A stretch of 64,000 nucleotides of DNA from Minwuia sp048007105 (lineage in GTDB: Bacteria; Pseudomonadota; Alphaproteobacteria; Minwuiales; Minwuiaceae): contig NZ_CP180352.1 in NCBI RefSeq assembly GCF_048007105.1, positions 868,001 through 932,000 on the forward strand, in the 5' to 3' direction. A model generated the notes under the pieces. That model worked only from the letters and a program-made list of their open reading frames with translations, did no database searches and was not told where the DNA came from. The position numbers and the translations under genes were made by a program. Shown piece by piece: positions 8,397 through 16,539 of the stretch (positions within the stretch are counted from its first letter, which is position 1; the number at the start of each line of letters is the position of its first letter).

Positions 8397-8488
8397 GGGT
8401 TTTTCCCTTCAGGAAGAGGGGCTCGTCGTGCCGTCCGGCGGGCGTGGAAAGCGAAGCGGCCATGCCGGTTGCGGCGGGGCGCGCACCG

Positions 8489-8517
8489 GGGATATGGGGC
8501 GCGGTGCCCCATATCCC
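8489..8517 (-). terminator. hairpin downstream of flagellin gene 1
   Basis: A 12 bp perfect stem (GGGATATGGGGC at 8489-8500 pairing with 8506-8517) with a 5-base loop lies 15 bp past the stop of flagellin gene 1. There is no T-run on the minus strand, so it may protect the message from decay or act as a weak or Rho-assisted terminator. A sister hairpin follows the second flagellin gene. Confidence 0.55.
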
Positions 8518-8531
8518 TCTGGCGCGATCCC

Positions 8532-9347
8532 TTAGAAGAGACCGAGGATGGTCTGCGGCGCCTGGTTGGCGATCGACAGCGCCTGGGTGCCCAGCTGCTG
8601 CTTGATCTGCAGCGACTGGAGACGGGCGCTTTCCTTCGCCAGGTCGGCATCCACCAGGTTTCCGACGCCGGCCGTCAGGGTGTCCTGCAGCTGGCCGACG
8701 AAGTCCTTGTGGATCTCGAGGCTCTTGGCGTCGGTACCGAGAGCGGCCAAACGCGAGTTCGCCGTCGAGATGGCGGCGTCCACGGCCGAACGGGCCGCGG
8801 CGGCGTTGGTCGCGGTGGTCAGGTCGACCGAAGCCACGCCCAGGCCGGTGTTGGCCGAAAGCGACTGCGAGGAAACCGTGATGGTCGAGCCCTCGTCATT
8901 CGCCAGCACCGAGATGCTGGAGATGGAGCCGTCGATCAGGTTGACGCCGTCGAACTCGGCATTGCTGACGATGGTCGAGATCTGGGTACGCAGAGCGGCG
9001 AAGTCGGCGTTCAGCGCGTTCCGGGACGAGGTGTCCAGGCTGGCGTCGGTCGCCGCAACCGCCTTCTCCTTCATCTCGATCAGCAGGTCCGAGATGGACT
9101 GGCCCGCGGCGATGGCCGTGTCGGCAGCCGAGACGCCACGGTCCAGGCTGTTCTTCACGGCATCGAGGCCGGCAATGTTCGCACGGATGTTCTGGGCGAT
9201 GGCGTAGGTGGAGCCGTCGTCCTTCGGTCCGGCGACCTTCAGGCCGGTGTTGATGCGGGACTGAACCTCGGACAGCTGCTTGTTGGTGCTGTTGAGGTTC
9301 TGCAGGGCGACCATCGCGCCCGAGTTGGTGTTGACGGAAATAGCCAT
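8532..9347 (-). CDS. fliC: flagellin (short form), copy 1
   Basis: 271 aa, counting from ATG 9347 (MAISVNTNSGAMVALQNL); an ATG further upstream at 9395 would add a non-conserved leader and is rejected, and a GGAGAAAAACC ribosome site sits just before 9347. The protein has the conserved N-terminal D0/D1 coiled-coil (SRINTGLKVAGPKDDGS) and C-terminal D1/D0 (ARLQSLQIKQQLGTQALSIA, ending ILGLF), with almost no variable D2/D3 domain, as in many alphaproteobacterial flagellins. It is about 90 % identical by eye to the next upstream flagellin. A sigma-54-type promoter lies 61 bp before the start. Confidence 0.95.
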   Translation of the reverse strand: MAISVNTNSGAMVALQNLNSTNKQLSEVQSRINTGLKVAGPKDDGSTYAIAQNIRANIAGLDAVKNSLDRGVSAADTAIAAGQSISDLLIEMKEKAVAATDASLDTSSRNALNADFAALRTQISTIVSNAEFDGVNLIDGSISSISVLANDEGSTITVSSQSLSANTGLGVASVDLTTATNAAAARSAVDAAISTANSRLAALGTDAKSLEIHKDFVGQLQDTLTAGVGNLVDADLAKESARLQSLQIKQQLGTQALSIANQAPQTILGLF

Positions 9348-9407
9348 GGTTTTTCTCCATTCTGGATCATGGTTTGACGCGGGCCTTATGCCCACAGCGT
9401 CGGATCA

Positions 9408-9422
9408 GCAAGCGGCGGACCA
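9408..9422 (-). promoter_or_regulatory. sigma-54-type promoter of flagellin gene 1
   Basis: On the minus strand the bases read TGGTCCGCCGCTTGC, i.e. a GG at -24 and GC at -12 with the 7-base spacing of the consensus TGGCACG-N4-TTGC. The predicted start of transcription is about 9396, giving a 5' leader near 50 nt. An equivalent element in the same place precedes flagellin gene 2, and the CCGCCGCTTGC core is identical in both. Confidence 0.7.
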
Positions 9423-9563
9423 GACTCGTGGCAGGCGTCAAGCGATTGATTCGGAAGGAGAAAATTTTGCCGGGTCGAATGTGCCCGGCAATTTCTGACC
9501 GGCAATTATTGCCCGGTCGGCAATTCGTGCCTGCAGGTTTTGCCTACCTGCGGGGTGACGCGT

Positions 9564-9593
9564 GGGATACGGGGCGTTGCCACCCCGTATCCC
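9564..9593 (-). terminator. hairpin downstream of flagellin gene 2
   Basis: An 11 bp stem (GGGATACGGGG at 9564-9574 with CCCCGTATCCC at 9583-9593) lies about 20 bp beyond the stop of the second flagellin gene. It is homologous to the hairpin after flagellin gene 1, so the duplication that made the two genes included the 3' hairpin. Confidence 0.55.
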
Positions 9594-9611
9594 GGAATGC
9601 GTCAGCCTCTA

Positions 9612-10424
9612 TTAGAAGAGGCCGAGGATCGACTGCGGCGCCTGGTTGGCGATGGACAGGGCCTGCGTGCCCAGCTGCTGCTTGATCTGCAGCGACTGGA
9701 GACGTGCGCTTTCCTTCGCCAGGTCGGCGTCCACCAGATTTCCGACGCCCGCGGTCAGGGTATCCTGCAGCTGACCCACGAAATCCTTGTGGATCTCGAG
9801 GCTCTTCGCGTCGGTACCCAGCGCCGCCAGCCGCGAGTTCGCGGTGGAGATCGCCGCCTCGACCGCCGAACGGGCGGCAGAAGCATTGGTCGCGGTGGTC
9901 AGGTCGACCGAAGCCACGCCCAGGCCGGTGTTGGCCGAGAGCTGCTGGCTGGAGACCGTGATGGAAGATCCGGAGTTGTTGGCCAGCACAGCGATGCTGG
10001 AGACGGAGCCGTCGATCAGGTTGATGCCATCGAACTCGGCGTTGCTCACGATCGTCGAGATCTGATCGCGCAGCGCCGCGAAGTCGGCGTTCAGGGCATT
10101 GCGGCTGGACGTGTCCAGGCTGGCGTCGGTCGCGGCAACGGCCTTCTCCTTCATTTCGATGAGAAGGTCGGAGATCGACTGGCCGGCCGCAATCGCGGTA
10201 TCGGCAGCCGAAACGCCACGGTCGAGGCTGCCCTTGACAGCGCCGAGGCCGGCAATTTCCGCACGGATGTTCTGGGCGATGGCGAAGGTGGAGCCATCAT
10301 CCTTCGGTCCGGCGACCTTGAGGCCGGTGTTGATGCGCTGCTGAACCTCGCCCAGCTCCTTGTTGGTGCTGTTGAGATTCTGCAGGGCGATCATCGCGCC
10401 CGAGTTGGTGTTGACTGACAGCAT
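9612..10424 (-). CDS. fliC: flagellin (short form), copy 2
   Basis: 270 aa from ATG 10424 (MLSVNTNSGAMIALQNLNS), preceded by GGAGAAGAACC; a longer frame up to 10571 lacks similarity to flagellins and is not used. D0/D1 helices are intact at both ends and D2/D3 is absent. Differences from copy 1 cluster in the first 50 residues and around residues 145-165 (surface-exposed loop), while the last 70 residues differ at a single position (SILGLF versus TILGLF). Exported through the flagellar type III system to build the filament. Confidence 0.95.
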   Translation of the reverse strand: MLSVNTNSGAMIALQNLNSTNKELGEVQQRINTGLKVAGPKDDGSTFAIAQNIRAEIAGLGAVKGSLDRGVSAADTAIAAGQSISDLLIEMKEKAVAATDASLDTSSRNALNADFAALRDQISTIVSNAEFDGINLIDGSVSSIAVLANNSGSSITVSSQQLSANTGLGVASVDLTTATNASAARSAVEAAISTANSRLAALGTDAKSLEIHKDFVGQLQDTLTAGVGNLVDADLAKESARLQSLQIKQQLGTQALSIANQAPQSILGLF

Positions 10425-10489
10425 GGTTCTTCTCCGTTCTGAGTTTTTCAGATGATGTAACGGGACGTTTTGTCCGCAGTCCGCAGTTG

Positions 10490-10504
10490 GCAAGCGGCGG
10501 GCCA
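10490..10504 (-). promoter_or_regulatory. sigma-54-type promoter of flagellin gene 2
   Basis: The minus strand reads TGGCCCGCCGCTTGC, matching the -24 (TGGC) and -12 (TTGC) boxes with exactly seven bases between. The -12 box ends 66 bp before ATG 10424. Position and sequence mirror the promoter of flagellin gene 1. Confidence 0.75.
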
Positions 10505-10710
10505 GAACGGTCTCGATCTCAAGCCATTGAAAAAACGGAGAAAATTTTCGACGAATATTCCGGATCGGCAATTATTGCTTGGTCAATTTTTCCGCCCCGG
10601 CAAATTCGGCCTGCAGATCTTGCCGGTCGGGACGCTGTGACGGCGGCTCTATCGGCGGGCGGACCCGGCGGGGCATGCTCGCGCCGTGTGACGCCAACGG
10701 AGAGACCGCC

Positions 10711-11942
10711 ATGCGCTGCCTGATCGTCCTGCTCGCCTGCCTTGCCGCCCTGCCGGCCCTCGCCTTCTCGCCGGAGCCGATCCACCCGTCGGCCAGCCAG
10801 ATCGCGCGGGCGCTGTCGGAGATGCCGGCCTTCCGCGGCATGGGCATCCGGGAGAAGCAGCCGCCGGGGCTGGACGGCTACTCGCAGATGGTCATCGGCG
10901 ACGACGAGGACCAGTCGACGCTCTCGGCGACCCTGCTGGTCCGGGACAAGGCCCTGGTGGGGCTCCGCTTCGACATCCCGCTGCTGCCCAAGGCCGATCC
11001 GGGCCTCTACGCCCTCACAGAGATCGCCGGTGAGATCGAGCCCGCGATGAAGGATCTGGCCCTGAGCGGCGACCTGGCGCGCCGGGACGCCCTGAAGGGC
11101 TGGGCCAGCGAGATCGGGATCGAGAGCTGGATGCGTCCGCGCTACGGCGCCTACCGGGTCGAACGCCGGGTCGGCGACACGCTGTTCGTCTTCGAGGGGC
11201 AGCCACTGCAGGCCTTCTGGGTCGGCATAAGCCATGCTGGCAACGCCCACCCGGTGCTCGACGACTACGCGCCCTTCATGACCGGCAAGGAGATGAAGGA
11301 GGCGAAGCCGGTGCTGGAAGCCGTGGAGCGTGGCGAGTATGCGCAGGTGCGCAGGCTGGTGACGCCGCTGGCGCAGGCCGCCGGCCCTGGGCCAAGCTGG
11401 TGCTGGCGGATTACGGCGAGCCGGTCGGACCGGGCCGCGCCATGTCGACCGAGATCAACCGCCTGCTGGAGGAATCGGCCGATGGCGGCTTCGCGCCCGC
11501 CCAGCACGTCCTCGGCCAGCCCGATTCGAACTTCGCCGAGCGGCGTCTGACGCAGGCGGCGCTGGCGGGCTACGCCCCGGCGCTGGCCCTGAAGGCGCGG
11601 CGGCTCTACAGCTCCGGCCGGGCCGACGATCCGGGCGCCCGCTGCGAGGAGCTGGTGGCGCTGCAGGGCGACCAGATGGCCCAGCTTCGTACCGTCTACC
11701 GCTACGCCGAGGGCGGCGGTTCGCCGGAGACGGCCTATTTCTGGGGGCGCGTGACGCTGGAGTCCTTCGGCGAGGCGTCATCGATCACCATCGACCGCTA
11801 TATCCTGCACACGCTCGGCGTGCTCGCGCGCGACATCCCGGCGGACAAGCGGTCGGAGCTGGAGGCCGACGCCGCAGCCTGGTCGCCGAAGAGCTTCGAG
11901 GAACTGAAGCCGCGCTACGCCGAGATGGGCTGTCTGGACTGA
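10711..11942 (+). pseudogene. secreted Sel1/TPR-like repeat protein, frame-broken near 11387
   Basis: Reading starts at ATG 10711 after a GGAGAG site and opens with a clear signal peptide (MRCLIVLLACLAALPALAFS). The frame runs to about 11387, where the sense continues one base out of register (…PLAQAAGP | WAKLVLADYGEPVG…) and goes on to TGA 11942. Restoring one missing base (a C in the CCC run near 11386 would do) gives a protein of about 410 aa. The C-terminal third has Sel1-like helical repeats (ERRLTQAALAGYAPALAL; RYAEGGGSPETAYFWGRVTL). Function unknown; likely periplasmic. Real decay and a sequencing error cannot be told apart here, but see the other three breaks in the window. Confidence 0.7.
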
Positions 11943-11989
11943 GCGGGTTCCGCGGCACCGGCGCGGGCGACTGCCGCCGGCGCAGATCC

Positions 11990-12076
11990 GGATCCCCGAG
12001 TCTCGCTGACGCTCGATCGGGGATGACAGTCAGGCGCGGCCGCCCCCGCTGGCGCGCAGTGGCACGCGGGGGTCTG
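11990..12076. repeat. composite palindromic repeat B+C, copy 1
   Basis: Element B (GGATCCCCGAGTCTCGCTGA, continuing CGCTCGATCGGGGATGACAG) is followed at 12042 by element C (CCCCCGCTGGCGCGCAGTGG, continuing CACGCGGGGGTC). The same B then C pair occurs at 40374-40458 and, inverted, at 52412-52498. Together with the next entry it fills the 338 bp gap before hemF; no gene is seen there. Confidence 0.8.
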
Positions 12077-12101
12077 GTCATGAGGTGAAACCCTCACCGC
12101 C

Positions 12102-12190
12102 TGACGCCCCCGGGCTCGACCCGGGGGCCTGTGACCGCCACCGCCGCGACGGCTGGACCGTGAGGTCCCCGGGTCAAGCCCGGGGACAGC
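12102..12190. repeat. palindromic repeat D, copy 1
   Basis: Two hairpin arms, CCCCCGGGCTCGACCCGGGGG near 12107 (given as CCCCCGGGCTC/GACCCGGGGG) and TCCCCGGGTCAAGCCCGGGGA near 12166, flank a GC-rich centre (CCACCGCCGCGACGGCTGGA). Related copies lie at 40249-40344, 40715-40812 and, inverted, 52551-52637. Confidence 0.8.
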
Positions 12191-12280
12191 AGGAAGTGTG
12201 GGCCAGAGTCCCGACCATTCAGGGCCGCTCCCTGCAATACCTCACCCTTCAAGGGGGAGTGAAGCGACCGGGCGCCGGCC

Positions 12281-13129
12281 TCAGGGCCACTTCACCTCAG
12301 GCGGCAGCGACATCAGGATGGCTTCGGTGTTGCCGCCGGTCTTCAGCCCGAAGGTGGTGCCCCGGTCGTAGATCAGGTTGAACTCGACATAGCGGCCGCG
12401 GCGGACGAGCTGGTGCTCGCGCTGCTCGGGCGTCCAGCTGCGGTTCATGTGCTTGCGCACGATTGCCGGGTAGGTCTCCAGGAAGGCGCGGCCGACATCC
12501 TTCGTGAAGTCGAAGTCGGCCTGCCAGTCGCCGGTGTCGTGGTGATCGTAGAAGATGCCGCCGATGCCGCGCGGCTCCTCGCGGTGGGGCAGATAGAAAT
12601 ACTCGTCGCACCATTCCTTGAAGCGCGGATAGTAGCCGGGGTCGTGCCGGTCGCAGGCTCCTTTCAGGCCGGCATGGAAGGCGGCCTTGTCGTCCTCGTC
12701 GGGAAACATCGGCGTCAGGTCCGCGCCGCCGCCGAACCAGCCGACCGAGGTGCGGATGTGGCGGGTGTTCATGTGCACCGCCGGGACCAGCGGCGACTGC
12801 ATGTGGGCGACCAGCGAGATGCCCGATGCCCAGAAGCGGCCACCCGATTCGGCGGCGCCCCGGATCTGGCCGGCGAATTCCTTCGAGAACTCGCCGTCCA
12901 CGGTCGAGATGTTGACGCCGACCTTCTCGAAGACCCGCCCGCGCATCACCGACATGACGCCGCCGCCGCCGCCGGGCCGGTCCCAGGCCGAGCGCTCGAA
13001 GCGGCCGGGCGCGCGGTCCTTCAGCGGGCCGTCATAGTCGTCCTCGATCGCCTCGAAGGCGGCGCAGATGCCGTCCCTCAGGGATGCGAACCAGTCCTTC
13101 GCCGCCTGCTTGCGGTCCTCGTCGTTCAT
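12281..13129 (-). CDS. hemF: oxygen-dependent coproporphyrinogen III oxidase
   Basis: 282 aa from ATG 13129 (MNDEDRKQAAKDWFASLRDG), with GGAGGGG just upstream; a longer frame reaching 13261 runs into the trmL gene and is not used. HemF oxidatively decarboxylates two propionates of coproporphyrinogen III to give protoporphyrinogen IX, using O2, in the cytosol. Family blocks are all present: GGGGGVMSVMRG near residue 53, GVNISTVDGEF, the HMNTRHIRT substrate segment, GGGADLTPMFP, WCDEYFYLPHREEPRGIGGI and a closing GRYVEFNLIYDRGTTFGL. Located 70 bp after trmL on the same strand, so the two may be co-transcribed. Confidence 0.97.
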   Translation of the reverse strand: MNDEDRKQAAKDWFASLRDGICAAFEAIEDDYDGPLKDRAPGRFERSAWDRPGGGGGVMSVMRGRVFEKVGVNISTVDGEFSKEFAGQIRGAAESGGRFWASGISLVAHMQSPLVPAVHMNTRHIRTSVGWFGGGADLTPMFPDEDDKAAFHAGLKGACDRHDPGYYPRFKEWCDEYFYLPHREEPRGIGGIFYDHHDTGDWQADFDFTKDVGRAFLETYPAIVRKHMNRSWTPEQREHQLVRRGRYVEFNLIYDRGTTFGLKTGGNTEAILMSLPPEVKWP

Positions 13130-13199
13130 GATCCCCTCCCCGGATGGGTCCTGTAGCGTCTCGCCTTTCCGATGTGATGCGACGCCCGGCCCGGCAAAG

Positions 13200-13655
13200 T
13201 CAATCGCCGGTGCGGATGCGGGTCTGGCGCATGGCCTCGCCCAGGGCCATGGCCGCCGCATTGACCACGTTCAGCGACCGCGCGCCGCCGGCGATTCCGA
13301 TCCTGAGCCGCCAGTTGGCGGCGCGGTGCACTTCCTCCGGCACGCCGGCGCCCTCGCGCCCGACCATCAGCACGTCGTCGCTGCGGAAGCTGAAATCGTA
13401 GAGGTCGGTCGCCGCCGAGGTGGTCAGCAAGAGCAGCCGCCGGCCTTCCAGCGCATGCAGGAAGGCGGCCCATGATTCGTGCAGGTTGATCTCGGCGAAC
13501 TGCGCGTAATCCATGGCGGCGCGGCGGACGTCCTTGTTGCCGAGAGGGAAGGCGGCCGGGCGGATGATGTCGATCGGCGTGCCGAGACAGGCCCCCAGGC
13601 GAATGGCGGCGCCGAGATTCTGCGGGATGTCGGGCTGGAAGAGTGCGAGGCGCAT
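13200..13655 (-). CDS. trmL: tRNA (cytidine/uridine-34-2'-O)-methyltransferase TrmL
   Basis: 151 aa, the normal TrmL length. A single SPOUT domain with its three signature blocks: N-terminal PDIPQNLGAAIRLGACLG, central LMVGREGAGVPEEV, and the C-terminal knot ARSLNVVNAAAMALGEAMRQ. TrmL methylates the wobble base of tRNA-Leu (CAA/UAA). It precedes hemF on the same strand and is divergent from petABC (207 bp between start codons, holding the promoters of both). Confidence 0.95.
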   Translation of the reverse strand: MRLALFQPDIPQNLGAAIRLGACLGTPIDIIRPAAFPLGNKDVRRAAMDYAQFAEINLHESWAAFLHALEGRRLLLLTTSAATDLYDFSFRSDDVLMVGREGAGVPEEVHRAANWRLRIGIAGGARSLNVVNAAAMALGEAMRQTRIRTGD

Positions 13656-13862
13656 GATCGGATCGTCCCTGTTCGCGGCTCATATGGCCATCGGTCCCGT
13701 CGCCCTGTCAGCGTGATGCGTCTCACTGTCGCAATTGTTCGGGCCAACTGGACTTGCTCAGCCAAACCTGATTGTTAGCGGCATCAAGGAGGGGCCGGTG
13801 CGGCGATTCGTGCGCGCGCGTTCTCCTGATATGAACATGGGTCTACATGAAGGTTTGAGCGC

Positions 13863-14384
13863 ATGAGCGATGGACATGCCGAGGAGCCCCGCCGGGATTT
13901 CCTGATCATTGCTGCCGCCGCAGCCGGCGGCGTTGGCGCCGCGGCGATGGTTTGGCCGTTTGTCGATCAGATGAACCCGTCGGCGGACGTTCTCGCCCTC
14001 TCCACCACGGAAGTCGATCTTTCCGCGATGCAGCCGGGCCAGACGATCACGGTGACCTGGCAGAAGAAGCCGGTCTTCATCCGCCGCCGCACCGCCGAGG
14101 AGCTGGCGACGGAACAGGGCGTCGATCTGGGCAGCCTGCCCGATCCGGAAGCCGATTCGGACCGCGTCAAGGAAGGCCACGAGGAATTCCTGGTGGTGCT
14201 GGCCGCGTGCACGCATCTGGGCTGCATTCCGAAGTCCGACCAGGGTGACTACGACGGCTGGTTCTGCCCCTGCCACGGCTCGCATTACGATGCGTCCGGC
14301 CGGATCCGGCGCGGGCCGGCGCCGGCGAACCTGGTGGTGCCGCCGTACGAGTTCACCTCCGACACCCAGATCCTGATCGGCTGA
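13863..14384 (+). CDS. petA: ubiquinol-cytochrome c reductase, Rieske iron-sulfur subunit
   Basis: 173 aa. A twin-arginine motif (RRDFLIIAAAAAGGVGAA) near residue 11 and a membrane anchor precede the Rieske domain, with the two cluster-binding boxes CTHLGC and CPCHGSHYD. It takes electrons from ubiquinol in complex III and passes them to cytochrome c1. First gene of petABC, 13 bp before petB. The gap upstream (13656-13862) holds the promoter region; no sharper site could be assigned by eye. Confidence 0.97.
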   Translation: MSDGHAEEPRRDFLIIAAAAAGGVGAAAMVWPFVDQMNPSADVLALSTTEVDLSAMQPGQTITVTWQKKPVFIRRRTAEELATEQGVDLGSLPDPEADSDRVKEGHEEFLVVLAACTHLGCIPKSDQGDYDGWFCPCHGSHYDASGRIRRGPAPANLVVPPYEFTSDTQILIG

Positions 14385-14397
14385 GGACCCTTAGATC

Positions 14398-15654
14398 ATG
14401 TCATTCCAGAGCAACAACGCTGTGATCAAGTGGGTCGACGACCGGCTGCCGATCTTCACCACGATGCACCACGCGTTCATCGAGCATCCCTATCCGCGCA
14501 ACCTGAACTTCGCCTATCAGTTCGGTTCGATCCTCGGCATCGTGCTGGTGATCCAGATCCTGACCGGCGTCGTGCTGGCCATGCACTACACCGCGCATGT
14601 CGACCTGGCCTTCGCCTCGGTCGAGCACATCATGCGCGACGTGAACTTCGGCTGGCTGCTGCGCTACATGCACGCCAACGGCGCGTCGATGTTCTTCATC
14701 GCCGTCTATCTCCACATCTTCCGCGGTCTCTACTACGGCTCCTACAAGGCGCCCCGCGAGCTGATCTGGATGATCGGCGTCGTCATCCTGCTGATCATGA
14801 TGGCCACCGCCTTCATGGGCTACGTGCTGCCCTGGGGTCAGATGTCCTTCTGGGGCGCCACCGTGATCACCAATCTGTTCAGCGCCATTCCGGTCGTGGG
14901 CGATCCGATCGTGACCTGGCTGTGGGGCGGCTTCGCGGTCGACAACGCGACGCTGAACCGCTTCTTCAGCCTGCACTACCTGCTGCCCTTCGTGCTGTTC
15001 GGCCTGGTCTTCCTGCACCTCGTCGCGCTGCACCAGAAGACCTCGACCAACCCGCTGGGCATCGACATCAAGAGCCCGGCCGACACCATCCCCTTCCATC
15101 CGTACTTCACGGTGAAGGACGGTCTGGGCTTCGCGCTGTTCGGCATCCTGTTCGCGTTCTTCATCTTCTTCGCGCCGAACTATCTGGGCCATCCGGACAA
15201 CTACATCCCGGCCGACCGGCTCTCGACGCCGGCGCACATCGTGCCGGAATGGTACTTCCTGCCCTTCTACGCGATCCTGCGCTCGGTGCCGGACAAGCTG
15301 CTTGGCGTCATCGCCATGTTCGCGGCCATCGCGGTGCTGTTCATCCTGCCCTGGCTGGACCGCTCCAAGGTGCGTTCGGCCGCCTTCCGGCCGCAGTACA
15401 AGCTGTTCTTCTGGATCTTCGCGCTGGTCTGCATCGTGCTGGGCTATGTCGGCGCCAAGCCGGCAGAGGGCATCTATCTGGTGATCGCCCGTCTGGCGAC
15501 CATCTACTACTTCGCACACTTCCTCATCATCGTGCCGTTGCTCGGCTGGTTCGAGCGGCCCAAGCCGCTGCCGACCTCCATCGCCGAGTCCGTGACCGGC
15601 GGTGGCGGCAGTGCGCAATCCGCTGCGGCGGCCCCGACCAAGGAGAAGGCGTGA
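14398..15654 (+). CDS. petB: ubiquinol-cytochrome c reductase, cytochrome b subunit
   Basis: 418 aa, the full-length (unsplit) cytochrome b of alphaproteobacteria with eight membrane helices. The heme-binding histidines sit in helices II and IV (around RYMHANGASMFFIAVYLHIF and SLHYLLPFVLFGLVFLHLVA), and the ubiquinol-oxidation site motif PEWYFLPFYAILR is present. A short Ala/Gly/Ser-rich tail closes the protein. It lies between petA and petC with 13 and 2 bp spacing. Confidence 0.97.
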   Translation: MSFQSNNAVIKWVDDRLPIFTTMHHAFIEHPYPRNLNFAYQFGSILGIVLVIQILTGVVLAMHYTAHVDLAFASVEHIMRDVNFGWLLRYMHANGASMFFIAVYLHIFRGLYYGSYKAPRELIWMIGVVILLIMMATAFMGYVLPWGQMSFWGATVITNLFSAIPVVGDPIVTWLWGGFAVDNATLNRFFSLHYLLPFVLFGLVFLHLVALHQKTSTNPLGIDIKSPADTIPFHPYFTVKDGLGFALFGILFAFFIFFAPNYLGHPDNYIPADRLSTPAHIVPEWYFLPFYAILRSVPDKLLGVIAMFAAIAVLFILPWLDRSKVRSAAFRPQYKLFFWIFALVCIVLGYVGAKPAEGIYLVIARLATIYYFAHFLIIVPLLGWFERPKPLPTSIAESVTGGGGSAQSAAAAPTKEKA

Positions 15655-15656
15655 CC

Positions 15657-16436
15657 ATGGCCTACCGTGTGATGAAGACGCTGGCGGCCGGTATCGCCGC
15701 TCTCTGCCTCGGTCTCGGCGCGGCGCAGGCCGCGGGCGAAGCCAAGCCGGCGAAGGACGTGTCCTTCGAGCATGCCGGCCCCTTCGGCGCCTATGACCGC
15801 GCTGCGGTCCAGCGCGGCCTGCAGGTCTACAAGCAGGTCTGCGCGGGCTGCCACGGGCTGAAATACGTCGCGTTCCGCACGCTGACGGGCGTTGGCTTCT
15901 CGGAGGATCAGGTGAAGGCGATCGCCGCCGAGTCCACCGTCACCGACGGTCCGGACAGCAGCGGCGAGATGTTCGACCGCCCGGCGCGGCCGGCCGACCG
16001 CTTCCCCTCGCCCTTCGCGAACGATCAGGCCGCCGCCGCCGCCTTCGGCGTGGCGCCCCCGGATCTGTCGCTGATGTCCAAGGCCCGCCCGCATGGCGAC
16101 GCCTACATCTATTCGCTGCTGACCGGCTATGACGAGCCCGACGCAGAGGGTCACGAGATCACCTGCGGCGACGGCACCTACGTCAATCCGTACTTCCTCG
16201 CGGGCAACTGCATCGCCATGGCGCCGCCGCTGTTCGACGACGCGGTCGAGTACGCCGACGGCACGCCGGCGACCTCCGCCCAGATGGCCAAGGACGTGAC
16301 GACGTTCCTGGCCTGGGCGGCCGAGCCGAAGATGGAAGAGCGCAAGCAGATGGGCGTGAAGGTCATCCTGTTCCTGATCTTCCTGTCGGTCCTGCTCTAC
16401 CTGGCCAAGAAGCAGATCTGGGGCCGCCTGCACTGA
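15657..16436 (+). CDS. petC: ubiquinol-cytochrome c reductase, cytochrome c1 subunit
   Basis: 259 aa from ATG 15657, two bases after petB's stop. A signal peptide (MKTLAAGIAALCLGLGAAQA, residues about 6-25) is followed by the c-type heme site CAGCHGLKY, the PPDLSLMSKARPHGDAYIYS segment, and a C-terminal anchor (VILFLIFLSVLLYLAKK). It relays electrons from the Rieske protein to soluble cytochrome c. A rho-independent terminator follows at 16463. Confidence 0.97.
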   Translation: MAYRVMKTLAAGIAALCLGLGAAQAAGEAKPAKDVSFEHAGPFGAYDRAAVQRGLQVYKQVCAGCHGLKYVAFRTLTGVGFSEDQVKAIAAESTVTDGPDSSGEMFDRPARPADRFPSPFANDQAAAAAFGVAPPDLSLMSKARPHGDAYIYSLLTGYDEPDAEGHEITCGDGTYVNPYFLAGNCIAMAPPLFDDAVEYADGTPATSAQMAKDVTTFLAWAAEPKMEERKQMGVKVILFLIFLSVLLYLAKKQIWGRLH

Positions 16437-16462
16437 GGCGGGGCGCCAGCCTGACAATGACG

Positions 16463-16493
16463 AGGGGCCGCGGCGCAAGCTGCGGCCCTTTTT
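16463..16493 (+). terminator. rho-independent terminator of petABC
   Basis: A GC-rich stem (GGGCCGC paired with GCGGCCC, 16465-16488) with a short loop is followed by TTTTT, 27 bp past the petC stop. This is the clearest classical terminator in the window. Confidence 0.85.
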
Positions 16494-16539
16494 CGTTGCC
16501 GGCCTTCGGACGGCCCCGCTTTTGCACTAACGTCGGGTC

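Noticed and set aside
14401..15618. Long minus-strand frame opposite petB, and similar ones opposite cfa, sucA and aroA
   Set aside because: Low-complexity His/Arg/Gln/Asp composition and full overlap with well-identified genes; no evidence of coding.
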